From contig CAVUMX010000001.1 of NCBI GenBank assembly GCA_963742725.1, forward strand, positions 372,001 to 436,000: a DNA stretch of 64,000 nt, in the 5' to 3' direction. The stretch comes from CAVVAL01 sp963742725. GTDB taxonomy: Bacteria; Actinomycetota; Actinomycetes; Mycobacteriales; Cryptosporangiaceae. Under the pieces are notes generated by a model. That model was not told the DNA's origin. It did not search any database and saw only the letters and a program-made list of their open reading frames with translations. Shown one piece after another: positions 51,301-59,808 of the stretch. Position 1 is the first letter of the stretch. Every line of letters starts with the position of its first letter. The translations under genes were made by a program, and so were the position numbers.

Positions 51301-52358
51301 GCATCCACGTCGTGGCCAGCGCGAACCGCTGGATGGACCTGCGGCCGGCGGTGCGCGACCTCTTCGGCACCCGCCTCGAGCTGCGCCTCGGCGACCCGAG
51401 CGACTCCTACCTCGACCGCCGTACGGCGATGAACGTGCCGGAGAAGTCCCCCGGCCGCGGCATCACCCCGGAGAAGTTGCAGCTCCTCACCGCACTCCCC
51501 CGCCTCGACGGCCACCAGGACGTCGAGGACCTGTCGGAGGGCGTGGCGAAGCTCGTCCGGGACGCGCAGAACGCGTGGGCAGGCCCCGGGGCGCCGCCGG
51601 TGCGGCTGCTGCCGTCGGTGGTTCCGTACCAGAGCCTGCCGCTGCCGGGCTCCGACAGCGCGCCCGGCATCCCGGTGGGTATCGCCGAGGAGGACCTCCG
51701 GCCCGTCTACCTGGACTTCGCCAGCGACCCTCACTTCATCGTGTTCGGCGACTCCGAGAGCGGCAAGAGCGGCTTGCTCCGGTCCCTCGCCGCGAGCATC
51801 GTGTCCCGCAACACGCCCGACCAGGCCCGGATCATCGTCGTCGACTACCGCCGCAGCCTGCTCGGCGCCATCACGACCGAACACCAGATCGGGTACGGGA
51901 CGTCCGCGCAGGTCACCGAGGGCATCATCCGCGAGGTCGTCGGCGTCATGGCCAGCCGGCTGCCCGGCCCGGACGTCACGCCTGACCAGCTCCGCAACCG
52001 CAGCTGGTGGCAGGGCCCCGACCTGTACGTCCTGGTGGACGACTACGACCTCGTGTCCGCCGGATCGTCCAACCCGCTCGCCCCGCTGCTCGACTACCTG
52101 GCGCAGGCGCGGGACGTGGGCCTGCACCTCGTGCTGGTCCGGCGCAGCGGCGGCGCGAGCCGGTCCCTGTACGAGTCGTTCATGATGCGGCTGCGCGAAC
52201 TCGGCTCGCCTGGCATCGTGATGTCCGGCGACCGGGACGAGGGTGTGCTGCTCGGAAACGTCCGTCCGCAGCGCCTCCCACCCGGTCGCGGATGGATGGT
52301 GACCCGCCGCGAAGGTGCCCGCCTGGTCCAGCTCGCCTGGCTACCTCCCGAGCACTGA
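48360..52358 (+). CDS. eccC: ESX FtsK/SpoIIIE-type ATPase EccC (fused EccCa/EccCb)
   Basis: The 1,332-residue motor has an N-terminal pair of membrane segments (residues ~38-85), the DUF domain, and three FtsK/SpoIIIE ATPase domains. Their Walker A motifs are intact: GATGSGKSELL (~res 490), GGPQSGKSTFL (~845) and GDSESGKSGLL (~1135). Walker B-like strands include LLIICDEF and VFLFVDGW. EccC binds export signals of WXG100 substrates and powers ESX secretion. The start is TTG 48360, with GAGGAGG eight bases upstream; it gives the conserved opening GTIVVKRPPRRPAPE. Being one chain it is the CaCb-fused form. Confidence 0.96.
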   Translation: MGTIVVKRPPRRPAPEYPAGELVLQPPPDVPEPTGRAWGQMMMMLPMLGGSAAMALMFAGRGGSTLGYVTGGLFGLSAIGMLGSQFSASSGQPSKQEMITARRDYMRHLSQARRKARRTIRKQREAMYYAHPDPDTLWSTVASHRLWEQRRGDADFAVVRIGLGPQELATPLVPPHTTSIETVEPLCAAALRRFLTTYAVVPDLPVAMALNGFGRVYVQDGSQGRAPGSGQEDRARALVRAVLAQVATFHAPDDVLIAVCASPDRRADWEWVKWLPHALHPDRTDALGPLRLVAPGIPSLEAMLDDLVANRPRFNPAATTPQVGGPHLVVVLDGGDVAGSDHLMTDGGVEGVTILDLTSRPPRALDRAALVLDVDGEQLRSTTMDGSNEIGAPDSLGIIEAEALARQLTPLRLSQASRGDQQLLNAELGLAELLELGDPFEFDTARSWTPRPNRDRLRVPIGVGPDGAPIELDIKESAQDGMGPHGLLIGATGSGKSELLRTLVLALAATHPSETLNFVLTDFKGGATFTKLDRLPHTSAVITNLEDELPLVDRMTDAIDGELLRRQELLRKAGNYASLRDYEKARAAGAPLAPMPSLLIICDEFSELLSAKPDFIDMFVQIGRVGRSLGVHLLLASQRLEEGRLRGLDTHLSYRIGLRTFSALESRVVLGAPDAYDLPRAPGHGYMKFGTEPLVRFRAAYVSGVYRRNVVGGRGGAASGLDAVLDFSTQYHAPKLQEETPALVQEDPDEGIGESLLDILIGRLEGRGSPAHQVWLPPLKEPPTLDQLLPPVTALPDRGLSVTDPEMHGALQAVVGVVDRPKQQRRDPLTLDLAGSAGHVVVVGGPQSGKSTFLRSIVASLALTHTPREFQAYCLDFGGGSLTSLRDLPHVGSVATRLDVNEVRRTIAEMRTLLLERERMFAQHGIDSMTTYRRMRREGRFGDDPFGDVFLFVDGWLTIRNDYDDLEPIITDIANRGLSYGIHVVASANRWMDLRPAVRDLFGTRLELRLGDPSDSYLDRRTAMNVPEKSPGRGITPEKLQLLTALPRLDGHQDVEDLSEGVAKLVRDAQNAWAGPGAPPVRLLPSVVPYQSLPLPGSDSAPGIPVGIAEEDLRPVYLDFASDPHFIVFGDSESGKSGLLRSLAASIVSRNTPDQARIIVVDYRRSLLGAITTEHQIGYGTSAQVTEGIIREVVGVMASRLPGPDVTPDQLRNRSWWQGPDLYVLVDDYDLVSAGSSNPLAPLLDYLAQARDVGLHLVLVRRSGGASRSLYESFMMRLRELGSPGIVMSGDRDEGVLLGNVRPQRLPPGRGWMVTRREGARLVQLAWLPPEH

Positions 52359-52440
52359 GAAGCGAACGGTGGTTATCCTCGGCTAGGAACGGGGAGAGGT
52401 TCGGATTCCGAACCGATCGAGCGAGGCGAACGGGGGCGAG

Positions 52441-53145
52441 ATGGCGGAGCCACGCGAAGACTACGGCGACGGGACGCCGGCGTGGATCGCGGACGACACC
52501 AAGATCGAGGTGGACGTCGCGCGGATAGAGGAGTTCGGGCGGGCCGTGCAGGCCGAGCTGATGGCCTTCGGAACCAACATGAAGCAGGCCATCATGCCGC
52601 TCTCCAACTACAACGTGCCGTTCGGCGGCGGCGGGCTGGCCGAGGGCCAGTCGTTCCGTGGGATCAACGACCGGAACAAGTCCGCGGCGACGAACATGAT
52701 GGCCGACGTCACGAAGGGCCTCCAGGCCTTCATGTCGGCCTCGTTCGCGATCGCGCAGGAGTACGCCGACGGCGACGCGATGAGCAAGGCCACCACGGAC
52801 AGCGTCTACAGCGCGTTCTACGGCGACGGCAAGAAGAAGATGCTCAGCGATCTCATGGGCGCTGACGGCGGCCAGAAGGGCGAGCAGGGCGGCCCGGGCG
52901 CGACCGAGGAGCCCAAGATCGACCAGAGCACCGACACCGTGAGCGGTGGCGACAAGACCGACGACCACAAGGACGACGGCAAGGTCGTGCTCGGTGAAGG
53001 CGCCGGCGACTACACCGTCTACGAGGACAGCGAGAAGGTGAAGTCGGTCGGCACGGACGTGGCCAGCGCCAACGACGGCAAGCCGATCATCCTCGCCCCC
53101 GGCCCCACCGGTGGGAGCAGCTCCTCCTCGGGGACAGTCGCATGA
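52441..53145 (+). CDS. ESX-associated helical protein with YxxxD motif
   Basis: The 234-residue protein has a long helical region (residues ~20-120) that resembles a WXG100/PE-type hairpin, with the YADGD sequence matching the YxxxD export motif. An acidic, Gly/Asp-rich tail follows (VSGGDKTDDHKDDGK, GGSSSSSG). It sits 82 bp after eccC, GGGGGCGAG precedes ATG 52441, and its stop overlaps the next ATG (ATGA). It is probably the export-signal-bearing partner of the PPE-like protein encoded next, in the way PE proteins pair with PPE proteins. No named family is recognised. Confidence 0.65.
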   Translation: MAEPREDYGDGTPAWIADDTKIEVDVARIEEFGRAVQAELMAFGTNMKQAIMPLSNYNVPFGGGGLAEGQSFRGINDRNKSAATNMMADVTKGLQAFMSASFAIAQEYADGDAMSKATTDSVYSAFYGDGKKKMLSDLMGADGGQKGEQGGPGATEEPKIDQSTDTVSGGDKTDDHKDDGKVVLGEGAGDYTVYEDSEKVKSVGTDVASANDGKPIILAPGPTGGSSSSSGTVA

Positions 53146-54776
53146 CCGACGAGAACTACGGCTACGAGAAGCCGAACGTGGGCTCGATGGCCCAGTACGA
53201 CACCTACACCTACGGCGAGACCGTCGACTGGCAGTCCACCGACTTCGGCGACTCGAAGAACGACATCCAGATGTTCTGGACGTGGGTGCGGAGCGAGAGC
53301 GACGAGAAGGCCTTCGCCGCCTGCGAGTACTGGCGCCGCGTCGCGACGATCCTGGAGACCACGGCGACGAACCTGCGCCGGCACACCGACTCGCTGCTGG
53401 AGAAGTGGAAGTCGCCGGCCGCCGACGACTTCGCCCGCCGGGTCGGCGCCGCGCTGCACTCGCTCGACGAGTGGGCCGAGATCGCGACGAACAACGCCAA
53501 CGGCATCTCCAGCCTGGCCGTCGTCATCGCCCAGACCCAGCAGAACGTCAAGCCGATCTGGGAGGAGTTCCTCCGGGTCGACAAGGAAGAGAAGGACAAG
53601 CGCGACAAGGACGACGCGTCGTTCCGCTGGCTGGCCGACATCGGCGACGGCGGCGAGGACGCCGACGACATCCGCAAGCGCTACACCGACCGCGCGAAGC
53701 CGCACGTCGAGGCGCTCGCCAAGATGTACTTCGACACCTACATCCAGAAGATGAGCACCGGCGGCAAGTACAAGGGCCCGGTCAACGCCGTCGCGGCGAA
53801 CGATCCCAAGTTCAACCCGCAGCGACCGGGCATGCCTGGCCGCCCGGGTGGCGGTCCGACGCGGCCGGGCACCCGTCCGGGCACGCCGACGAACCGTCCG
53901 GACCGGCCCGCCCCGCCGCCGGCCCGTCCTGAGCTGACCGACCGTCCCGAGGCGCCCGTGCGGCCGGAGGTCGGCTCGGTGATCGGCGGCGTCGGCAAGC
54001 CCGACGAGCCGGAGCTGGCCGGCGTGATTCCGCCGCCGCCCGCCCCGCCGCCGGTCACGACCCCGCCGCCTCCCCCGCCTCCGCCGAGCACGATCGCTCC
54101 GCCGCCGCCGGTCGTGCCTGGCCCGGCGCCGGCGCCACCGGGTGGTCCGAAGCCGATCTCGCCGACTTTCGGCCCGACGAACCAGCCTGGGAAACCGGGG
54201 CTGCCGCCTGGGCCGCCGCCGGGCGGTCCGGGTGGTCCAGGTGGTCGTGGTGGCGCCGCCCCGCCGCCGCTGGGCAAGCGCGCAGGGCAGGGGTCCCCGC
54301 CGATGCGGCCGGGGCCGACTCCTCCGCCGCCACTGGGACGGAACCGGCCCACGACCCGCCCGACCGGTCCGACGGCGCCGCCCGCGTCGCTCGGCGGACC
54401 GCGCGGCGGTGCCGCTCCGGGCAAGAAGCCGCCCGTGCGTCCGGCCGCGCTGGGCGAGGCACCGAACTCCTCCGGTCCGCCGCGTGCGGTTACACCGCCG
54501 CCTGGGCTGGGTGGACGGCGGATCCCGGGCGAGAAGGGCACGGTCGACCTCGGATCGCAGCAGCCGCAGCGGGGCGTTCCCGCCGGGTTGCAGGGGCGGT
54601 CGAGTGGCGTTCCTTCCGAGCACGGGCGGGTCCAGTCCGGTCGTCCGGCCGGCGGGCGGCACGAGGACGACGTGTGGTCGGTGGACGAGACCGACGCCGC
54701 GGCCCCGGCCGTGATCGACGCGCCCGAGGAGAAGGTGGCGAAGCCGGCGGGTCCCGCGCTCGGGTCAACGTCTTGA
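53142..54776 (+). CDS. PPE-like WXG100-superfamily protein with long Pro-rich tail
   Basis: The 544-residue protein has a helical N-terminal domain (residues ~35-200: LEKWKSPAADDFARRVGAALHSLDEWAEI is the key block, with Trp and PAA as in PPE/WXG100 helices). The C-terminal ~320 residues are Pro/Gly/Arg-rich low-complexity sequence with runs such as PPPPPPPSTIAPPPP. Such proteins are ESX substrates or structural partners. It overlaps the upstream gene by four bases and the following mycosin by TTGA, so it is expressed with them. Confidence 0.75.
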   Translation: MTDENYGYEKPNVGSMAQYDTYTYGETVDWQSTDFGDSKNDIQMFWTWVRSESDEKAFAACEYWRRVATILETTATNLRRHTDSLLEKWKSPAADDFARRVGAALHSLDEWAEIATNNANGISSLAVVIAQTQQNVKPIWEEFLRVDKEEKDKRDKDDASFRWLADIGDGGEDADDIRKRYTDRAKPHVEALAKMYFDTYIQKMSTGGKYKGPVNAVAANDPKFNPQRPGMPGRPGGGPTRPGTRPGTPTNRPDRPAPPPARPELTDRPEAPVRPEVGSVIGGVGKPDEPELAGVIPPPPAPPPVTTPPPPPPPPSTIAPPPPVVPGPAPAPPGGPKPISPTFGPTNQPGKPGLPPGPPPGGPGGPGGRGGAAPPPLGKRAGQGSPPMRPGPTPPPPLGRNRPTTRPTGPTAPPASLGGPRGGAAPGKKPPVRPAALGEAPNSSGPPRAVTPPPGLGGRRIPGEKGTVDLGSQQPQRGVPAGLQGRSSGVPSEHGRVQSGRPAGGRHEDDVWSVDETDAAAPAVIDAPEEKVAKPAGPALGSTS

Positions 54777-56140
54777 CCCGGCGGGCGATGGTGACCGGGC
54801 TGGCAGTCGGCCTGGTCACCGCCGCCTTCCTGCCCGCCGGGCCCGCGCACGCCGACCAGGTCAGGGACTCGTCCTGGCACCTGAAGGCGCTGCGCGTGCC
54901 CGAGGCGCACCAGCTCACCCAGGGTGAGGGCGTCACGGTGGCGGTGATCGACTCCGGAGTCGATGCGAACCATCCGGACCTGCGCGGCAACGTGCTGCCC
55001 GGCGCCGACGCCTACGACCCGTCCAAGCCGGGCACCACGCCCCGGAGCACCCACGGCACCGAGGTGGCGTCGCTCATCGCCGGGCACGGGCACGGACAGG
55101 GCAACGCCGACGGCGTCCTCGGTATCGCGCCCAAGGCGAAGATCCTGCCGGTCAACGTCCTCGACCCGGGTGGGCGGATCATCGACCCGGGCGTCATCGG
55201 CACGGCCATGAAGTGGGCGATCGGCCAGGGCGCCGACGTCATCTGCGTATCGCTGAGCAGCCCGTTCGACGCGAGCCAGGTCGACGCGGTCAAGCAGGCC
55301 GGCGCGCGCGGTGTGGTGGTCGTCGGCGCGGCCGGCAACACCTCCGCCGGCGACGTCACGGCAGGCAACCCGGCGCGGATCAAGGGTGCGCTCGGGGTGT
55401 CGTCCATCGACGCCTCCGGCGCCTTCTCCCGGACGTCCGTCGAGGACATCGAACTCGACCTCGCCGCGCCGGGCGTCGGCATCCCCGTCGCCCAGCCGGG
55501 CGGGAAGTACGCGACCATCAACGGGACGAGCAGCGCCGCCGCTCTCGTCGCCGGCGCGGCCGCGCTCGTTCACGCCAAGTACCCGCAGGACAGCTGGGAC
55601 ATGCGGCTCCAACGGCTTGCGTGGACCACCGACGACCGCGGTCCGGACGGGCGCGACCCGCAGTACGGGTGGGGCGTCCTCGACGTGGTCGGCGCGCTCA
55701 CGGAAGCGCCCGTTGATCCGGCGGCTGCCGGCGCCGAACCGTCGTTGTCGCCTCGGACCGGGCCCGGGCTGGCCGACGGGGACACGTCGGTCGAGGTCGA
55801 CTGGCTCGCCGGGCTGTATTCGTTGATCGCCGTCGTGGTGCCGATCGGGTTGATCGTGTGGGCGGTGCTCTGGTTCCGCCGCCGCCGTCGCGCCTCCGGC
55901 GCTGATGCCGGGCCGGTGCCCGGTGCTGGGCCGCCGCCCGGTGCCGGGCCGCCGCCCGTTGCTGGGTCGGTGCCCGGTGCTGGGTCGGTGCCCGGTGCTG
56001 GGCCGGTGCCAGGTGCCGGGCCGCCGCCAGGTGCTGGTGCCGGGCCGGGGGCTGGCGCCGGGGCGGCGGAGTCGCCCGAGGTGTGGCGCCGGCCGGCCGG
56101 CGACGCCCCTCCGCCGAGTGGCACGCGTACCGACGGATGA
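54773..56140 (+). CDS. mycP: Type VII secretion-associated serine protease, mycosin (MycP), copy 2
   Basis: The 455-residue protein has a basic N-terminus with two Arg (LTRRAMVTGL), a signal peptide ending near PAHA, and a subtilase domain with Asp in VIDSGVD, His in STHGTEVASL and Ser in INGTSSAAA. Near residue 355 is the membrane segment (SLIAVVVPIGLIVWAVLWF), and the tail is repeated PGAG/PPPGAG. The TTG start at 54773 overlaps the PPE-like stop as TTGA; ATG 54788 is the alternative. A second mycosin in one ESX locus is noteworthy; it differs from copy 1 in sequence and tail. Confidence 0.88.
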   Translation: MTRRAMVTGLAVGLVTAAFLPAGPAHADQVRDSSWHLKALRVPEAHQLTQGEGVTVAVIDSGVDANHPDLRGNVLPGADAYDPSKPGTTPRSTHGTEVASLIAGHGHGQGNADGVLGIAPKAKILPVNVLDPGGRIIDPGVIGTAMKWAIGQGADVICVSLSSPFDASQVDAVKQAGARGVVVVGAAGNTSAGDVTAGNPARIKGALGVSSIDASGAFSRTSVEDIELDLAAPGVGIPVAQPGGKYATINGTSSAAALVAGAAALVHAKYPQDSWDMRLQRLAWTTDDRGPDGRDPQYGWGVLDVVGALTEAPVDPAAAGAEPSLSPRTGPGLADGDTSVEVDWLAGLYSLIAVVVPIGLIVWAVLWFRRRRRASGADAGPVPGAGPPPGAGPPPVAGSVPGAGSVPGAGPVPGAGPPPGAGAGPGAGAGAAESPEVWRRPAGDAPPPSGTRTDG

Positions 56141-56194
56141 GAGACTGGGGCCGCAACGACGGGCCCCGCAGGCGACAGGTGAGGAGGAGCCACG

Positions 56195-58718
56195 ATGACC
56201 GCCGGTGACGGCGCTGCCGCGCCACCTCCTCGCCGGCAGGCGCCCGACGACGCGTCGGCGTGGCAGCCGCCCGAGCAGGCCGCCGAGGACCGCACGGCCG
56301 GCACCGACCGCGCATCCGGTGCGGCCCAGGTCTCCGGGGCCGGGCACGGCGCGGCCCAGGTCTCGGGCGGCGGATACGGGGCCGCTCACGGGCGCAGGTC
56401 TCCGCGCAGGTTTCCGGCGCTGGACACGGGGCCGCTCAGGTCTCCGGCGGCGGATACGGGTCGGCGCAGGTTTCCGGGGCCGGGTATGCGGCCGGAAGTG
56501 CGCAGGTGCCCGGCATGGAGCGGCCGCAGGGCTCAGCGCGGGTGCCGGGCGCCCCGACCGGCGGCGCAGGCGTGATCCGCCCCGCAGGAGCCGCCGCACC
56601 GCCACCCGCTGCCGCCGCCCCGCCACCGCCACCGCCGGGAGTCTCCGCTCCCCCGCCCGGCTACTCACCCACACCGGCCGCGGCTGCACCGCCACCCGGC
56701 ATCACGCCGTCCCGAGCCGAGTCGGCACCACAGGCGACCTACTCGACCAGCGCACCGCCGCCCGCCGTCGCGCAACCGCCGGCGACTGCGGCACCACCGG
56801 CGCACTACTCGACCGCGCCGCCTCCTGCCGTCGCCGCACCATCGGCGAGCTACCCGGCGCCGGCGCAGGGAGCCTCCGCGCCACCGCCGGCTGTCTCAGC
56901 GGCTCCGGCCGGGGGCGCTGGCGAGCGGCCGGTGGCGCGTGCCCGGGCGTCGGTCCGTCCGACGTCGGCGTTGCCCGCGTCGGACCTGCCCGAGGCGGCG
57001 AGCCAGCCCAGGAGCCGGCCATCGTCCGGCACGGTCTACGGGTCGTCGAGCGCGGCTCCGCAGAGCGCGAGCCAGCCCGTCAGCGCGCCGCCGCACGCAG
57101 GCGCCGCCGCGGCGTACCCGCCGGTCAGCGCACCGCCACAGACGGCCCCCGACTACACGGCCCACAGCTATGCCGCGCCGCAGGCGGCCCCCGCGCCCGA
57201 CCACAGCCCGCCGCAGGCACAGACGTCCCCCGCGCCGTACGCCCAGGCACAGACCTCCGGCGCCCCGTACGCGCAGCCCGCGCGCGCGGCCGCGCCGCAG
57301 GTCCAGCCTCGCAGGCCCAGGCCGCGCACGCGGCCTACGCAGCCAGTCCGCAGGTCAGCGCGCGCGCAGCCTCGGCTCACGCCGTGAGCGCACAGGCCCA
57401 AGCCACCCACGCGACTGCCGCGGAGGCGACGGCGATCCGGGCGTCCGCCGCGCAGACACGTGCCGCGTACGCGGCCACAGCGCAATCCGCCGCGCAGGCC
57501 GCCCCCCACACGCAGGCACAAGCCGCCGCACCCACCCGCCACACCGCCCAGCCCGACGCGTCCGTCCCGCCCGCGACCCGTCCGCACTCGCGGCGCCGCC
57601 CGGCGACGGTCGGCGGCGTCCACCTGGGCCAGATCTTCTGCTGGGAGGTGGCGGTCGCCGCCGTCGTGGCGTCGCTGGGGCGCCCGCTGTGGGTGCTGGC
57701 GACGTCCGCGACGCTGGCCGCGACACTGCTGGTCGTCACGACGGTCCGGGTGCGGCACCGGTGGCTGTACCAGTGGATCGGCGTGCGCCTGCGGTACGGC
57801 TTCCGCACGCGCAGCCACGACCTGCACTACGGCGAGGACCGGGCGACCAGCCTGCTCGGCGCCGTGTCCGGGGGCGCCGCCGTCTCGTCCCTCGAGGTGG
57901 ACGGCCAGCCGATGGGCATCATCGACCACGCGGGCGGGGTCACGGCCGTGCTGGAACCGGCCACGACGGACGCCGGCCTGGTGAGCGAGCACTCCGCCGC
58001 ACTGCCGTCGCCGGTGTCGCTGCTCCCGTTCGCCGAGGCGGGCGATCCGGTCGTGACGGCGCAGCTGGTCCTGCACTGCACGCCCGCGCCGATGCTCGGT
58101 TCGGAGGCGAGCGCGCCGGGAGCGTCGTACCAGAAGCTCACCGGGGGCCGGGTGCCGGCGCAGCGGCGGGCGTGGATCGCGCTCCAGGTGATGCGGACGG
58201 CCGACGGCTACTCCGAGGACGAGCTGCGCCAGTCCCTGACGAGCGCTGTCCGCCGGTTGCGGCGCCGGCTCGACAAGGACGGAACGCCGGTGCGCGTCCT
58301 GGACCGTGCCGAAGCGGCCGACGTCCTGCTCAAGCTCACGCACACCGACGCCGCGCCGGACGGTGCCGAACTCCGCGAACGCTGGCGCAGCTGGGACGCG
58401 GCCGGCATGGCGCAGGCCTGCTTCCGCATCCGCCGGTGGCCCGACCTGGCCGGTGCGGCCGGACGCGACCTGCTCGGGCGGCTCAGCATGGTGCCGAGCC
58501 GCGCGACGACGATCGCACTCGCGACCCGCCGCGCCGGTACCGACATCGAGGCCGAGCTCGTGATCAAGGTCGCCGCCGTGGGCGGACGCGAACTCGCGAC
58601 GGTCACCGACGCCCTCACGGACGCGGCAGCGGCCTGTGGCGCGAGCCTGGACCGGCTCGACGGCGAGCACGTCCACGGTGTCGCCGGTTCGCTCCCGTTC
58701 GGAGGTTTCGCGTCATGA
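56195..58718 (+). pseudogene. eccE: ESX component EccE, frameshifted twice in its N-terminal Pro/Ala-rich region
   Basis: ATG 56195 with GAGGAGGA upstream starts MTAGDGAAAPPPRR. The reading moves frame near 56385-56395 and again near 57306-57322, each consistent with one lost base. The result is a long Ala/Pro/Gly-rich, repeat-containing region (~450 residues). Near 57600 the EccE core starts: two membrane segments (FCWEVAVAAVVASLGRPLWVLATSATLAATLLVV), RHRWLYQWIGVRLRYGFRTRSHD, and the cytosolic domain to the TGA at 58718. The core is intact. EccE is a peripheral subunit of the ESX membrane complex. The long variable N-terminus is unusual. Confidence 0.75.
56318..56490 (+). repeat. Tandem degenerate repeat (AQVSGxGxG units) in the EccE N-terminus
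   Basis: Repeated units of the form GCGGCCCAGGTCTCCGG...GGGCACGG encode AQVSGAGHG and AQVSGGGYG copies (six or more, about 30-33 nt apart). One of the two frameshifts falls inside this array, as expected if array length varies or is mis-assembled. Confidence 0.6.
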
Positions 58719-59404
58719 CGGGCACGGTCCTGCCGGCTGGCCGTCTCGGCAGCCACTTCGCCTCGGCGGACGCGTTCGGCGCGATCACGGTCGAGGCCGG
58801 CGGCGCGGGGATCGTCCTCGGTGTGAACCAGCACGGCCAGTCCGTGATCGTGAACCCGTTCCGTCCGGAGCCGACCCGGCTCGTCGCCGTCGGCACGTTG
58901 ACGTTCGCGCAGCTCGTCGCGTTCCGGGCGCTGGGCGTCGGCGCCGAGGTGCTGATCCAGTCGGCCCGCCCGGCGGCGTGGGGCGCGTTCGCCAGGGTGA
59001 CGGGCACACCGAACGACTCGATCCGGCTGGTGCCGCCCGGTACCCCCATCGATCGTCCGGCCCAACCCTCGCGCCCGCGCCTGCTCGTCGTCGACGGCGG
59101 CCCGAGCGTGGGCGGCTCCGACGACGCGGCCAACGCCGGCTGGACGGCGACGCTGGCCGTCCGCGAAGAACTCACGGCCTGGGACGTCGACGTACTGCGC
59201 GTCGCCGACCTCGCGTTGTTGCAGCCGCTGTCACCGGCCGAGGCGGGGCTGGCGGCGTCCGTCCTGGGACTCACCGAGATGAAGAGTTCGCTCAGCGGCA
59301 TCCGGTCCGACCTGGTGACGCTCGTCGGGCACGGCACCGTCCGCTGGACGCTCGTCGAGCCGACGGACCTGGAGCGCCAGCTCATCGGCGACCCCCAGCG
59401 CTAA
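58715..59404 (+). CDS. Conserved ESX-locus protein of unknown function downstream of EccE
   Basis: The 229-residue protein has an alpha/beta N-terminal domain (GSHFASADAFGAITVEAGGAGIVLGVNQHGQSVIVNPF) and a C-terminal half with a Rossmann-like pattern (LLVVDGGPSVGG, ELTAWDVDVLRVADLALLQPL). No family name is known to me, but genes of this size and composition directly follow eccE in several actinobacterial ESX loci. ATG 58715 overlaps the eccE stop as ATGA. Confidence 0.6.
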   Translation: MTGTVLPAGRLGSHFASADAFGAITVEAGGAGIVLGVNQHGQSVIVNPFRPEPTRLVAVGTLTFAQLVAFRALGVGAEVLIQSARPAAWGAFARVTGTPNDSIRLVPPGTPIDRPAQPSRPRLLVVDGGPSVGGSDDAANAGWTATLAVREELTAWDVDVLRVADLALLQPLSPAEAGLAASVLGLTEMKSSLSGIRSDLVTLVGHGTVRWTLVEPTDLERQLIGDPQR

Positions 59405-59424
59405 GAGCCCGCGCGGACGGGGCG

Positions 59425-59808
59425 CTAGAGCAGGATCAGCTCGCCGCGCAGGCCACGGACCTCGTCGCGGGGTACCCAGCCGAAGTAGAGGCCGCGGTCG
59501 ATCCGCTCCAGGCCGAGCTGTTCGGCGACGGGCGCCTGCCCGCCGGTGTACTCGACGCGGAGCTGGTCGCCGTCCGCCGTCAGGACCCGGAACGGCGCGC
59601 CGCGCCACGTGCAGACGGCCGTCGAGTACATGAGCTGCTCGACGTCGCCGATCGGGACGGACCGCCGGTACCTGTTCGGGGCCACCTCGTCGAAGCCAGG
59701 CGCCGGGTCTGTGCGGTAGAGCCGCAGCTGGAGGCCGTACTCGGTGTGGTCGGGGCTGGCTTCGTACTCGTCGCCGCGCCAGCGCGCCACGTACCCCTCG
59801 CGGCTCAC
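59425..59808 (-). CDS. Hypothetical ESX-island protein
   Basis: The 127-residue protein is mostly beta (YVARWRGDEYEASPD, YSTAVCTWRGAPFRVLTADGDQLRVEYTGG, YFGWVPRDEVRGL). No family is recognised. GTG 59808 overlaps the stop of the SseB-like gene (GTGA), so the two act in one unit, converging on the EccE operon end. Confidence 0.65.
   Translation of the reverse strand: MSREGYVARWRGDEYEASPDHTEYGLQLRLYRTDPAPGFDEVAPNRYRRSVPIGDVEQLMYSTAVCTWRGAPFRVLTADGDQLRVEYTGGQAPVAEQLGLERIDRGLYFGWVPRDEVRGLRGELILL

Noticed and set aside
48309..52127. A 1,272-codon antisense frame opposite eccC.
   Set aside because: It is a shadow of the high-GC eccC gene; composition is Arg/Ala/Val/Asp-rich with no recognisable domain.
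53738..56695. A 985-codon antisense frame opposite the PPE-like, mycosin and EccE genes.
   Set aside because: It is the reverse of Pro-rich coding repeats and lacks domain-like sequence.
56195..57400. A CRISPR-like array from the regular repeats in the EccE N-terminus.
   Set aside because: Repeats are coding, in-frame degenerate AQVSG and Pro/Ala units without spacers of equal length; no cas genes occur.
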